Shown here: piece by piece, positions 25,144 to 33,945 of the stretch | Position numbering within the stretch: position 1 is the first letter of the stretch | How the letters are laid out: the number at the start of each line of letters is the position of its first letter | NCBI GenBank assembly: GCA_947259275.1 | Contig: CAMYMH010000002.1 | Coordinates: forward strand, 1-64,000 | DNA from: an uncultured Acidimicrobiaceae bacterium | GTDB lineage: Bacteria > Actinomycetota > Acidimicrobiia > Spongiisociales > SHLN01 | Direction of reading: 5' to 3' | DNA: 64,000 nucleotides | The notes under the pieces: generated by a model | Told to the model about the DNA's origin: nothing | Database searches by the model: none | The model's input: the letters and a program-made list of their open reading frames with translations, nothing else | Made by a program: the position numbers and the translations under genes

Positions 25144-26541
25144 TCAGCCGGAATCGGGCGCCCAGCGCAGGATGAGCGCTTCGCCTCCGATTTCGGCCCG
25201 GTGTTGCCCAACGGCCACGAAGACGAAATCGCGATAGGCGATGTCATAGAGGTCTCCGCCTCCGAGGTAACTGCCTGCGAGTGGGACTGAAAGCCACTCG
25301 CTCCCGTCATTGGACGCCCACATGGCCGGGCCGAGGTCATCGGCTCCCACCGCCACCACCCAGCCTTGCCCGGACGCGATCGCGCGGACAGTGTCGTGGG
25401 CAGCCAGTTCGAAGGTTGGCGTGAAGGTCTTCCCATCCTCGGATATCCACAACGCCGGCCGCTTCTCCGAGTCGACCCCGGCAGCGATCAAACCGTACTG
25501 AGTCGGTCTTACCGTCCACACCTCGGCCGATCGTTGCCCCAGCTCGATCGAGTTGTCCGGTCCATGCCGTTGCCAGGATCGGCCATCGTCGTTCGAGATC
25601 CACGTGGTCGGCTCGCTGGCGCGCCGCTGTGCGGCGAGCAAGTTTCCGCTCTCAGTCTGCACTATTGCAGTGAAGGTGACCGGTGTTGTGACCAGTTCCC
25701 AGGTGGATCCATCTGACGACACGAGAATCCGCGGCAGGTCTGGCCGACTACAAGTGCCCGACTCGACCGAGCAATTGGCGGGTGTCCCGTACAACAGATA
25801 GCCACCGGAGGCGAGAGGGAGTCCTTCGGTGAAGTAATCGCTCTCGAGCGGAGTCTCTTTGACGCTGATGAGACTCCAGTCGGTCCCGCCATCCGAGTGC
25901 CACATCGTCGTGCCGCCCTGACGGTTGTTGCTGCCCCACACAATGAGTCCGGTGTCCGAGTCGAGAATTCCCTCCGGCCAATGGCCCTCGTTGAACAAGG
26001 TGTGGTCCTCGTCGGCCACCCATGTCCACGACAATCCGTCGGTTGAGGTCCATATTTGGCCCCGACTCCAGACATCCCCCGAACTTTGCCGCCACGTGAG
26101 GCCGACGGCCACGAACCCCGGCCCCCCCGGTACGACAGAGGAAACCACGAGATCGTCTCCGATGACGTTGTTGCCGAGGAGTTCGTATGTCGTCCACGGT
26201 CCGGTAGCGGGGGTCACGAGGAGTGGGGGCACGGGAATCGTTGTCGGCGAAGGCAGTGAAGTCGTGGGGGCCGGAGTCGTCTCGTCCGGGGTAGTGATCA
26301 CCGGAGGCTCGGCCGGATCGAGTAGGAGGCCGGCGCCTCCGATCAAGATGAGCACCACGATCGCTCCAGCCAGGATGGCGGCCCATCTACGGTGCCTCCA
26401 CGACAGGGGGAGCGCTCGCTTTGGCTGCAGCCACCGGCTGGGTTCTTCGTTCTCACTGAGCTGCTCAGCCAGCAGGTCGATGTCGAGTGGTGGCACCGTC
26501 GTGTCGACGTACTCGGTGATACGGGTCTGAAGGTCATTCAT
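25144..26541 (-). CDS. Membrane protein with external beta-propeller; candidate anti-sigma factor
   Basis: A 465-residue protein with an acidic cytoplasmic N-terminus (about 1-50), one membrane helix (AAILAGAIVVLILIGGAGLLL, about 54-74), a Thr/Pro linker and about 330 residues of BNR/sialidase-like propeller blades with repeats such as WTSTDGLSWTWV, WHSDGGTDWSLI, WISNDDGRSWQRH and WASNDGSEWLSV. The start overlaps the end of the ECF sigma factor gene by eight bases. That coupling and the topology fit a transmembrane anti-sigma factor whose external domain senses a ligand. It lacks the zinc-binding HxxxCxxC motif of classical ZAS domains, so the role is inferred. Confidence 0.75.
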   Translation of the reverse strand: MNDLQTRITEYVDTTVPPLDIDLLAEQLSENEEPSRWLQPKRALPLSWRHRRWAAILAGAIVVLILIGGAGLLLDPAEPPVITTPDETTPAPTTSLPSPTTIPVPPLLVTPATGPWTTYELLGNNVIGDDLVVSSVVPGGPGFVAVGLTWRQSSGDVWSRGQIWTSTDGLSWTWVADEDHTLFNEGHWPEGILDSDTGLIVWGSNNRQGGTTMWHSDGGTDWSLISVKETPLESDYFTEGLPLASGGYLLYGTPANCSVESGTCSRPDLPRILVSSDGSTWELVTTPVTFTAIVQTESGNLLAAQRRASEPTTWISNDDGRSWQRHGPDNSIELGQRSAEVWTVRPTQYGLIAAGVDSEKRPALWISEDGKTFTPTFELAAHDTVRAIASGQGWVVAVGADDLGPAMWASNDGSEWLSVPLAGSYLGGGDLYDIAYRDFVFVAVGQHRAEIGGEALILRWAPDSG

Positions 26542-27013
26542 CGATGGTTACCCCTAACTCCTTACGGAGGTGGTTGAGCGCTCGCTCGAGGTGGGTTTGC
26601 ACAGTTGTCCGACTTACGCCCAGCAGGTCGGCAACCTCCTGCTGTGTCATGCCGAGGCCCTCCACCAGGTAGACGGCCTGGCGCTGCATCGTGGACAGGC
26701 GACCAAGCGCCTGGGGCAGGCCCGGCTCGACCGGCGGTGGGTCCTCTATCCCGAATTCGTGGAGCGGCATCGAACGCTTTCTCTGTCTCCAACCCCAGCG
26801 CTTGGCGAGGGTGTACAGGTAGCCGCCCGGGTTGGCGAGTCCCTCGACCTTGTCCCAGTGCTTCCACGCGTAGACGAGAGCTTCTTGAGTTGCGTCTCTC
26901 GCCTGGTCATTGTTGAAGCATCCCGCCAGGGCGTACCGCAGGCGAGGCTCGACTCGTCGGGCGAAATCCACAAATGCGGCTGGCTCTGGCGGTCTGGCCA
27001 CACGATCCTCCAT
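26534..27013 (-). CDS. ECF RNA polymerase sigma factor
   Basis: A 159-residue ECF sigma factor: region 2 is visible as RYALAGCFNNDQARDATQEA and LVYAWKHWDKV, region 4 as LSTMQRQAVYLVEGLGMTQQ followed by EVADLLGVSRTTVQTHLERAL. ATG 27013 is preferred over the TTG at 27025 given by the track. Its 3' end overlaps the membrane propeller gene, so both are made together. Targets are unknown; autoregulation is usual in this class. Confidence 0.85.
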   Translation of the reverse strand: MEDRVARPPEPAAFVDFARRVEPRLRYALAGCFNNDQARDATQEALVYAWKHWDKVEGLANPGGYLYTLAKRWGWRQRKRSMPLHEFGIEDPPPVEPGLPQALGRLSTMQRQAVYLVEGLGMTQQEVADLLGVSRTTVQTHLERALNHLRKELGVTIDE

Positions 27014-27132
27014 TGCGGCTCTCAATCTGTAGAGCCTTCGAGAAGCCTCTTTGACGACACTCGATGGTGAAAATCGTGTCTATACGGTGACTGTTCGCTC
27101 GGCGGGGGAGAAGTGGCGAAATACTCCAAACT

Positions 27133-27258
27133 CGGGAACGGAGTGCCTCCGGGTAGCGTTACGCCGGCCAGGAGGGCATCAATACTGTTTGGATAGAAGA
27201 AGCAGGGGATGATCGCGCTCGGGGACGCGTTGCCGGGTCGGGATGAAGCGATCGAAAG
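27133..27258 (+). pseudogene. Degenerate second copy of the msrA 5' region
   Basis: This segment matches 29858-29981, including the msrA ribosome-binding site (CCAGGAGG) and its first codons. In frame it reads GMIALGDALPGRDEAIES against [18 protein letters not shown] in MsrA. The start codon is lost and a stop (tag) lies in the first codons. Homology ends sharply at 27258, where a lactonase fragment on the other strand begins. With the intact copy it forms direct repeats around the eda-kdgK segment. The rest of 27014-27441 holds no intact gene. Confidence 0.8.
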
Positions 27259-27269
27259 CCACGGCGGGC

Positions 27270-27359
27270 TTATTCTTCAAGGGTGAACGCGTGGATGCCG
27301 GCCTTGTCCGGCGATGCGCAACTCCCGACGAATAGTCCGTGCTCACGGCGAGCATTCAT
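27270..27359 (-). pseudogene. N-terminal stub of a lactonase-family (6-phosphogluconolactonase-like) protein
   Basis: On the minus strand ATG 27359 opens MNARREHGLFVGSCASPDK, then AGIHAFTLEE and a stop at the junction with the msrA-like copy. LFVG followed by GIHAF-L is the start of the first blade of beta-propeller lactonases (Pgl/YbhE type). About 29 residues remain. A lactonase beside eda and kdgK would make pathway sense, so this is probably a lost member of the sugar-acid locus. Confidence 0.5.
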
Positions 27360-27441
27360 GGCAGGTACATCGCGCACCAGGCAACTGCGCGGGAACATCC
27401 CGATGGCCGTGGGAGAACCGAACCTGGCGCAGCCAGCAAAC

Positions 27442-28083
27442 TCATCCGCTCGCTCTGACCGCCCGCACGATGTCAACGGCCGCCGCCGTCAACTGCTCGA
27501 TCTGGCGAAATTCTCCGTTGGCAATCAGCTCGCGACGCGCCAGCCAGCTCCCGCCGCAGGCAACCACGGTCGGTACCCGCAGGTAGTCGACGAGATTGCC
27601 GGCGTCGATGCCTCCGGTCGGGATGAACCGGACGTCCGGGTACGCCGCGCCAATGGCGTTCAGCGTGCTGGCGCCGCCTGCGGCCTCTGCGGGGAAGAAC
27701 TTCAACACATTGAGCCCCTTGCCCAGTGCCATGTTGATCTCTGTCGGGGTCATGACCCCCGGTACGACCGGCACGTCATGCGCCAAGCACCAATCCACGA
27801 CGGGCTCATCGAAGCCGGGAGAGACGACGAACCGGCTGCCGGCCGCCACGGCAGCCTGTGCCTGTTCCACCGTCATGACCGTTCCGGCACCCACCAGCAT
27901 CTCCGGAAAGGCGCTTGTCAGCACCTCGATTGCCGCTTGGGCGGCGCGGGTGCGAAAGGTGATCTCCGCGCACGGCAAACCCCCCGTCACCAGCGCCTTC
28001 CCCAACCGCTCGGCATGATCCGCGTCATCGATTACGACCACGGGAACGACGCCGTGACCACCGATCTGCTCGAGCACGGTCAT
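27442..28083 (-). CDS. eda: KDPG/KHG aldolase
   Basis: A 213-residue class I aldolase. Features: EITFRTRAAQAAIEVL (catalytic Glu), GAGTVMTVEQA, VSPGFDEPVV, PVVPGVMTPTEI, and the Schiff-base lysine in NVLKFFPAEAAGG, then FIPTGGI for phosphate binding. ATG 28083 with gggagg upstream is preferred; the track start at 28206 adds an unrelated N-terminus. It cleaves 2-keto-3-deoxy-6-phosphogluconate to pyruvate and glyceraldehyde-3-phosphate. Divergent from kdgK, which makes its substrate. Confidence 0.9.
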   Translation of the reverse strand: MTVLEQIGGHGVVPVVVIDDADHAERLGKALVTGGLPCAEITFRTRAAQAAIEVLTSAFPEMLVGAGTVMTVEQAQAAVAAGSRFVVSPGFDEPVVDWCLAHDVPVVPGVMTPTEINMALGKGLNVLKFFPAEAAGGASTLNAIGAAYPDVRFIPTGGIDAGNLVDYLRVPTVVACGGSWLARRELIANGEFRQIEQLTAAAVDIVRAVRASG

Positions 28084-28239
28084 TGGGTTCCTCCCGTCGA
28101 GAACTGCCTCATCGATCGCTGCCTTCCTCTGGGGAGCGGGGGCCGAACGGTAGGCGCGGGTTGCCTGGCCATCCAGCCGATTGCGCGCCCCAAGCGCTTT
28201 GCGCAAGCATGCTATTCGTGATTACGCACGGAGCCTGAA

Positions 28240-29232
28240 ATGACACGAGCCGAAGAGTTGAGAGGGACCGAGCCTCTGGATGCGGTCTGCATCGGCGAGA
28301 CGATGGTCGCCTTCGTCTCCCGGGACGAACTGCGGCACTACCTGGCCGTGACCGCCGGCGCCGAATCGAACGTGGCGATCGGCATGGCGCGGCTCGGGTG
28401 CCGGACCCGCTGGGTGTCTCGCCTCGGCGACGATCCGCTCGGACTGCTGGTCGAGCAGTCGATCGCCGCCACCGGGGTGGAGGTAGCCGCCATTCGCGAC
28501 GGTGCCCGGCCGACCGGCGTGATGACGAAGCACGTGACCGAATCTGGGACGCAAGCCCAGTACTACCGAAGTGAGAGCGCAGCCCGGTCGCTCTCGGTGG
28601 ACGACCTCCAGCGGGCGGGCCGGGCCAAATGGATGCACGTGACCGGCATCACCCCGGCGCTGTCGACGTCGGCAGCAGACCTCGTCACGGCCGTGGTCGA
28701 ACGCCAAACCGGGCACGAGGGTCGCGTGGCCTTCGACGTCAATCTGCGTCCGGCCTTGTGGCCCGACCTGGCAACGGCGGCCGGCGTCTTGTTGGAGCTG
28801 TCCCGTCGAGCCGACATCGTATTCATCGGCGACGACGAGGCCGAAGCCCTGTTTGGCACGACGAAGACTGGCGCACTCGCCGAGTTGATCCTCCGACGCG
28901 ACGACCAGGAGCTCGTGGTGAAACGAGGCCCCGACCACGCCTCAGCGGTCGGCCCCGACAGTGAGGTCTCCGAGTCGGCGTTGGCGGCCGACGTCGTCGA
29001 CGCCACCGGTGCCGGCGACGCCTTCGCCGCCGGCTACTTGGCGGCGACCTGCTTCGGCTGGCCGGTGCGGGCGCGGCTTCGGCTCGGCCACCTCATGGGG
29101 TCACGGGTGGTCGGTGTCCTCGAGGACGTGCCCCCCGCGTTCACGGCAGCCGAGCTTGACGGACTGTCGCCCGCCGCGCTCGCCGCCCGCTGGGCCGCCG
29201 CCGCCAACATCGACCAGCAGGGCCCGAGCTGA
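28240..29232 (+). CDS. kdgK: 2-keto-3-deoxygluconate kinase (PfkB family)
   Basis: A 330-residue ribokinase-fold sugar kinase. The N-terminal GETMVAFVSRDELRHYLAVTAGAESNVAIGMARLG region is split between the two conserved PfkB segments. AFDVNLRPALWP lies mid-protein, and the C-terminal anion hole/catalytic motif is DATGAGDAFAAGYL. Adjacent divergent eda supports KDG as substrate over other sugars. A ggagcctgaa ribosome-binding site precedes ATG. The two genes convert 2-keto-3-deoxygluconate to pyruvate and triose phosphate. Confidence 0.85.
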   Translation: MTRAEELRGTEPLDAVCIGETMVAFVSRDELRHYLAVTAGAESNVAIGMARLGCRTRWVSRLGDDPLGLLVEQSIAATGVEVAAIRDGARPTGVMTKHVTESGTQAQYYRSESAARSLSVDDLQRAGRAKWMHVTGITPALSTSAADLVTAVVERQTGHEGRVAFDVNLRPALWPDLATAAGVLLELSRRADIVFIGDDEAEALFGTTKTGALAELILRRDDQELVVKRGPDHASAVGPDSEVSESALAADVVDATGAGDAFAAGYLAATCFGWPVRARLRLGHLMGSRVVGVLEDVPPAFTAAELDGLSPAALAARWAAAANIDQQGPS

Positions 29233-29286
29233 ACCCTGCGGAGGACTGAGGCGCCGGCCGGGAAGCCATGCGGTCGCACCCCTGCC

Positions 29287-29786
29287 CTGGGAGACTGGGC
29301 CGCAGGCGATCGCGCCGACCCCCTTTTCGCCGTTGCCGCCATCGACCGCAAGGCCGGCTATCTCGAGGCGCTCGAGCAGGTGGGTATCAAGGCCGACCCC
29401 AACCTCGTGTACGAGAGCGACTTCTCGGCTTCAAGCGCCGTTGCCGGTCCCCGCCGGCTCATGCAACACAATCCCGATGCCATCATCGCTGCCAACGACC
29501 TCATGGCGATCGCTGCCATGTCCGAGCTGGCGGCACGGGGCGTGCAGGTGCCTGGGGACGTTGCCGTCGTGGGGTGCGACGACCTGGCAGCCGCCAGCGT
29601 CGCAATTCCCCCCTCACCACCGTTCGACGGTCCATCCGCCTCCTGGCTCTGGAGGCCATCCGGGCGTTGAGTGAGCTCATCGCGGACCCGTCCATCCCGC
29701 CTCGACAAGTAGTAATCCCCACCGAATTGATCATCCGCGCCTCATGCGGGGCGCACCTAGCAACACAAGAGAACGGCAAACCATGA
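29287..29786 (+). pseudogene. LacI-family regulator, headless and frameshifted
   Basis: One frame reads GDWAAGDRAD, AGYLEALEQVGIKADPNLVY and PDAIIAANDLMAIAAMSELA, then VPGDVAVVGCDDLAAASVAI, the effector-binding domain of LacI/GalR proteins. At a run of C residues near 29606 the match moves to another frame: LTTVRRSIRLLALEAIRALS to VVIPTELIIRASC. The N-terminal HTH and first lobe are absent. It presumably once controlled the sugar-acid locus. The stretch from 29233 to the msrA start has no intact gene. Confidence 0.8.
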
Positions 29787-29847
29787 AGAGGTGGACAACA
29801 ACAAGCTCCACTTCTTCGATCCGGCCACCAACCTCCGCATCTACTAG
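29785..29847 (+). pseudogene. C-terminal tip of a sugar ABC ATPase (UgpC/MalK type)
   Basis: The frame EEVDNNKLHFFDPATNLRIY ends at a TAG. Terminal H-FDP-T sequences of this kind close the regulatory domain of UgpC/MalK-type ATPases. Only about 20 residues remain, directly after the LacI relic. Short length limits certainty. Confidence 0.45.
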
Positions 29848-29907
29848 GAGACAGTCGCGGGAACGAGTCGGGGGCGGGTGGCGTTACACCTGCCAGGAGG
29901 TCACGCC

Positions 29908-30540
29908 ATGTTTAGAGCGAAGAAGAACGAGATGATCGCGCCCGAGGATGCGCTGCCGGGTCGAGATCAAGCGATCGAAAGGTCCAACCTTCATTTCGTA
30001 AATGGCAGGTCCATTTATCCGCCATTCCCTGAAGGCATGGAGCAAGCCGTCTTCGGCATGGGGTGTTTCTGGGGCGCCGAGCGGATCTTTTGGCAGATTC
30101 CCGGGGTGTACACGACTGCGGCCGGTTACGCCGGCGGGTATACGCCCAATCCGACTTACGAAGAAACATGCACCGGCCGTACCGGGCACACCGAGGCCGT
30201 GCTGGTGGTCTACGACCCCGAGCAGGTCAGCTACGAGCGGCTGTTGAAGGACTTCTGGGAGCAGCACGATCCCACCCAGTACATGGGCCAGGGCAATGAT
30301 CGAGGCAGCCAGTACCGGTCGGCCCTCTACACCTTCACCGACCAGCAGGCCGACGTGGCCAAGCGGTCACGTGATCGTTATCAGGCCCTGCTCGACGAGA
30401 AGGGCTTTGGTCAGATCACCACTGAGCTAGCCGAGGCAGGCGAGTTCTACTACGCCGAGGAGTATCACCAGCAGTACCTGGCCAAGAACCCGGGCGGCTA
30501 TTGCAACCACGGCTTCTGCCAGGTGTCGTACCCGGGTTGA
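29908..30540 (+). CDS. msrA: Peptide methionine sulfoxide reductase A
   Basis: A 210-residue MsrA. The catalytic motif [13 protein letters not shown] lies near residue 50, with [22 protein letters not shown] following and a C-terminal resolving-Cys segment [19 protein letters not shown] 29908 sits after ccaggagg. It reduces methionine-S-sulfoxide in oxidised proteins using thioredoxin. Its first about 75 coding bases plus leader are duplicated 2.7 kb upstream. No msrB partner is adjacent. Confidence 0.92.
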   Translation: MFRAKKNEMIAPEDALPGRDQAIERSNLHFVNGRSIYPPFPEGMEQAVFGMGCFWGAERIFWQIPGVYTTAAGYAGGYTPNPTYEETCTGRTGHTEAVLVVYDPEQVSYERLLKDFWEQHDPTQYMGQGNDRGSQYRSALYTFTDQQADVAKRSRDRYQALLDEKGFGQITTELAEAGEFYYAEEYHQQYLAKNPGGYCNHGFCQVSYPG

Positions 30541-30543
30541 CCT

Positions 30544-30571
30544 CCCCCGCTTGCGAGAGGGGTAACGGGGG
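30544..30571. terminator. Hairpin between convergent msrA and DinB-like genes
   Basis: CCCCCG and CGGGGG flank an inner imperfect stem in a 60-base convergent gap. It could stop transcription from both sides. Confidence 0.45.
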
Positions 30572-30603
30572 CCTCAACCAGGATTGCCTCGATGTCGGGA
30601 CGG

Positions 30604-31188
30604 TCATTTCCCGAGTTCGGCTTCGGCCGCCATCCGCGCTTCCCAGATCTGCCCACGGTGCTCGGCCTCGTGTTGGCTGAGGTGCTCGATCACCCACTCA
30701 GGCGTCACCGGGCCCGCCTGGGTTGGTCGAGGGGCGCGGAAGTCATCCAGATCCATGCCGGTCAACACTCGGACGAACGCCTGACGGCTCGCCGCGAGCC
30801 GATCGATGTGAGTCTGAAGCGACTCGCCCACCACCGGCGTATATGACCGGTCGGGCAACAGGATCGGGTGCGGGAAATAGGGCAGGAGTTCAGTGTCCAT
30901 TCCCGGCAGCATGCGCGCTTCGTCCTCGGGGCGGCCGAGTATGTCGGTATAGAGCCAGTCCATTTCGAACACCGCGATGTGATAGAGCAGCGTGGCCACG
31001 CTGTGGCGGTGGCCATCCGGCAGCATGTCGAGCGCCTCGGTGGAGATCTCGTCGACTTGCCCGCTGGATGGGTCCGTCCAGGTGACGTAGGTCAGGGTGC
31101 GTCGTCGGGTCTCTTCGAGCGTCCATAAGGAGTAGCCGATCTCCGGCGGCGGTCCTTTGGCCGGCTCGACCGCAGCGGTTTTAGACAC
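30604..31188 (-). CDS. DinB-family metal-binding protein
   Basis: A 194-residue DinB/YfiT-like four-helix-bundle protein. The three-histidine metal site is visible: His in VATLLYHIAVFEMDW near residue 70 and HLSQHEAEHRGQIWE near residue 170. Members include thiol-dependent transferases (mycothiol/bacillithiol S-transferases) and damage-inducible proteins of unknown function. It ends 15 bases downstream of the XDH gene start-side neighbour on the same strand, so it may share that transcript. Function not assigned. Confidence 0.8.
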   Translation of the reverse strand: MSKTAAVEPAKGPPPEIGYSLWTLEETRRRTLTYVTWTDPSSGQVDEISTEALDMLPDGHRHSVATLLYHIAVFEMDWLYTDILGRPEDEARMLPGMDTELLPYFPHPILLPDRSYTPVVGESLQTHIDRLAASRQAFVRVLTGMDLDDFRAPRPTQAGPVTPEWVIEHLSQHEAEHRGQIWEARMAAEAELGK

Positions 31189-31203
31189 TTGCCACCCGAG
31201 CGT

Positions 31204-33789
31204 CTAGTCGCCGTTGACCGGCTGGTGCACGTTCATCGGCAGCCGGTTGCGCCATTGGCCGTCCACCTGCTGGAAGGCAGCGGCCACCGCGCCGGCGGTC
31301 GGCACCAGGCCGATCTCGCCAACGCCCTTGATTCCGTAAGGGGCTCCCGGCTGGGGGGCCTCGACCAGGATGGTTTCGATATCGGGGATGTCCTTGGGCC
31401 GGAGGATGTCGAGGCTCCGCAGGGTCATGTGGGTCGGTCGGGCTTCGTCGTCGGTCGGGAATTCCTCGGTGAGGGCGTACCCGAGGCCCATGTGGACGGA
31501 GCCCTCGATCTGGCCTTCGCAAAGGGTCGGGTTGACCACCCGCCCGACGTCGTGCACCGCCACCACTTTTTCGATGTCGCCGCTCTCAGGATCGGCGATC
31601 ACGAGCTGAGCGGCGTAGGCGAAGGTTGAGTGGATGACGGGGTTGTCGACGCCTTCTTCGAGTGAGTTGGTCCAGTCCACCCGATATTCGCCGTAGTAGT
31701 CGACGCCGATCTTGCGGCCGTCCTGGTTGGCAACTCGACAGGCATCCTTAACCGACCCTGCTCCCATCAAGGTGCCGCGCGAGCCGGTTGTCTGACCTGC
31801 CCCCAGCTCCCGGCTGGTGTCGACCACGACTCGCACCTTGGCCGGGTCGACCCCCAGCTCCTCGACCGCTACCTGCAAAGCCACGGTATGAACGCCCTGA
31901 CCCATCTCGGTCCAGCAATGGCGGACTTCCACCCAACCGTCCTCCTCAAAACGAACCACCGCGCCGGCAATCTCTTTGAACCCGTTGCCGAGCCCTGAGT
32001 TCTTGATGCCCATCCCCAGGCCCACGGCCTTGCCGGCGGCCCTGGCCTCCTCATACAGCGGCTTGGCGGTGTCGAGGCATAGCCGAGCACCCCGGCAGCC
32101 GTCGTCCATGATTTGTCCGGGCCCCCACACGTCACCGGGAGACACGATGTTGCGGTGGCGGATCTCCCATCCGCTGATGCCGACCATCTCGGCGAGGCGA
32201 TCCATCACGCCCTCGGTGGCGAACTGGGCCTGGTTGGCGCCGAACCCCCGGAAGGCGCCGCACACCGGGTTGTTGGTGCGGACTGCCACCGCTTCGACGT
32301 CGATGTTGGGGAACACATAGGGTCCGCTGGTGTGCCCGGCTGCTCGCTCGAGCACTTTCATGCCCACCGAGGCGTACGGCCCGCTGTCACCTATCAACCG
32401 GGAGCGGAAGGCCAGCATCTTGCCGTCTTCGTCGCATCCTGCCGACACTTCGAGCCGGATCGGGTGGCGCTTCGGGTGCATGATCAATGACTGCTCGCGG
32501 GTAAGGGTGCACTTGACCGGTTGGCCCAGCAGGTGGGCGGCCAGGGCGGTCTGGGCCTGGTTGGACATGTCCTCTTTGCCACCGAAGGCACCGCCGTTCG
32601 AAACCAGCTCGACGATGACCTGGTCCTTCTCGATGGCGAGCACCTCGGCGATCTGGTTGCGGTCGTCCCACACGCCTTGTCCGCCCGAGTACACCATCAG
32701 AGGTCCGTCCTCCCCGGGGACCGCCAGGGTCGACTCGGGCTCGAGGAAGGCATGTTCAACCCGCTGGGTGTGGAACGTCTCGTGGACGACGTGGGCGGCG
32801 CTCGCCAAGGCCTCCTCGACATCGCCCCGGCTGTAGACCGACCGGGACAACACGTTGCCGTCGAGTCCCCACACCGCATCCTCATCGGACGTGAGGGCGG
32901 CGTCGGGGTCGGCGAACGGTTTGAGGATGTGGTACTCGACCTCAACCGCGTCGGCGGCCCGGCGAGCGATCTGGACCGACTCGGCCACAACGATGGCGAG
33001 AACGTCTCCGAGATACGAGGTGCGTCCGCCCTCAGGGATGAACACCGGCCAGTCCTCATGGATGATGCCGACCCGCAGGGCCCCGGGCACGTCGGCGGCG
33101 GTGTAGACGGCGATGACGCCTTCGATGGCCAGGGCGGGGCCGGTGTCGATCCGGAGCACATCGGCCCGGGCATGGTCGCTCAGCTTGAGGGCAGCATGGA
33201 GCAGGCCCTCGGGTCGCAGGTCGTCGATGTATCCCCGGTCGCCGAGGGCCAGCTCGGCCGCCTCGTACCTGGCGCCGCGGGTTCCCACGCCGCCCGGGAG
33301 GACGACCTCCGGGATGGCGTCGTCACGCAGCATCTCGATGGCCTCGAAGATCTTGGTGTACCCGGTGCACCGGCACAGGTGGCCGCCCAGCCGTCCGGCC
33401 GCCGTTTCCCGGGTAAGGTCCTTGCCTTTCTGGTCGAGCAGCGCCTTGGCCCGTACCAGGATGCCGGGCGTGCAAAAACCGCATTGGAGAGCCCCGGCGG
33501 CGGCGAAGGCGCCGGCCAGGCTGGCCCGCTCTTCCCCGGGGAGGCCTTCCAGGGTGGTGACCTCTTTGCCCTCGGCCTTTTCCATTCCGACCAGGCAGCT
33601 CTGGATGGCTTTGCCGTCGAGGAGCACGGTGCAGGCCCCGCAGTGGCCGGTCGGAGAGCAGCCGTCCTTGGGCGAGGTGATGTCCAGCTCTTCTCGCAGG
33701 GCGGCCAGAAGGTGCGGATGATCCGACCGCACGGCGGCGGCCTCGCCGTTGACCACGAAGCTCGTCTGCTCACGCGGCGTGGTCGTCAT
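31204..33789 (-). CDS. Fused xanthine dehydrogenase, selenium-dependent type
   Basis: An 861-residue protein. The N-terminal [2Fe-2S] pair is intact: GCSPTGHCGACTVLLDG and a later SC, then QCGFCTPGILV and HLCRCTGYTKIFEA, giving eight ligands. The Mo domain follows: NGGAFGGKEDMS, GAFRGFGANQAQFA, EMGQGVHTVALQVA and the catalytic Glu in GIKGVGEIGLVPTAGA. The single-chain Fe-S plus Mo layout without an FAD domain is that of selenium-dependent purine hydroxylases, and yqeB/yqeC elsewhere in the window fit. ATG 33789 follows ggggaggagc. It probably oxidises xanthine or hypoxanthine to urate. Its electron partner could be the YgfM-like subunit. The Se assignment is by association. Confidence 0.85.
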   Translation of the reverse strand: MTTTPREQTSFVVNGEAAAVRSDHPHLLAALREELDITSPKDGCSPTGHCGACTVLLDGKAIQSCLVGMEKAEGKEVTTLEGLPGEERASLAGAFAAAGALQCGFCTPGILVRAKALLDQKGKDLTRETAAGRLGGHLCRCTGYTKIFEAIEMLRDDAIPEVVLPGGVGTRGARYEAAELALGDRGYIDDLRPEGLLHAALKLSDHARADVLRIDTGPALAIEGVIAVYTAADVPGALRVGIIHEDWPVFIPEGGRTSYLGDVLAIVVAESVQIARRAADAVEVEYHILKPFADPDAALTSDEDAVWGLDGNVLSRSVYSRGDVEEALASAAHVVHETFHTQRVEHAFLEPESTLAVPGEDGPLMVYSGGQGVWDDRNQIAEVLAIEKDQVIVELVSNGGAFGGKEDMSNQAQTALAAHLLGQPVKCTLTREQSLIMHPKRHPIRLEVSAGCDEDGKMLAFRSRLIGDSGPYASVGMKVLERAAGHTSGPYVFPNIDVEAVAVRTNNPVCGAFRGFGANQAQFATEGVMDRLAEMVGISGWEIRHRNIVSPGDVWGPGQIMDDGCRGARLCLDTAKPLYEEARAAGKAVGLGMGIKNSGLGNGFKEIAGAVVRFEEDGWVEVRHCWTEMGQGVHTVALQVAVEELGVDPAKVRVVVDTSRELGAGQTTGSRGTLMGAGSVKDACRVANQDGRKIGVDYYGEYRVDWTNSLEEGVDNPVIHSTFAYAAQLVIADPESGDIEKVVAVHDVGRVVNPTLCEGQIEGSVHMGLGYALTEEFPTDDEARPTHMTLRSLDILRPKDIPDIETILVEAPQPGAPYGIKGVGEIGLVPTAGAVAAAFQQVDGQWRNRLPMNVHQPVNGD

Positions 33790-33945
33790 CGGTGCTCCTC
33801 CCCGTGGCTGGTGACGCAATCATATCGGAAGGGGGATTGGGGGCCACTGGGGGCCACGAGCCTTGGTTAGAGCGGCACCAGGGCGTCGTAGGGTCTCGCT
33901 GGTTAGTCTGGCGACCACGATGGCCGACCAGAGGAGGGTTGCGGT

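Noticed and set aside
27283-28221. 312-residue plus-strand ORF opposite eda
   Set aside because: Antisense to a clear KDPG aldolase and crossing two gene relics.
31204-33789. Selenocysteine in the selenium-type XDH
   Set aside because: No in-frame TGA is present; this enzyme class uses a labile selenium cofactor instead of Sec.
32521-33870. 449-residue plus-strand ORF opposite the fused XDH
   Set aside because: Antisense shadow of a gene with intact Fe-S and Mo motifs.
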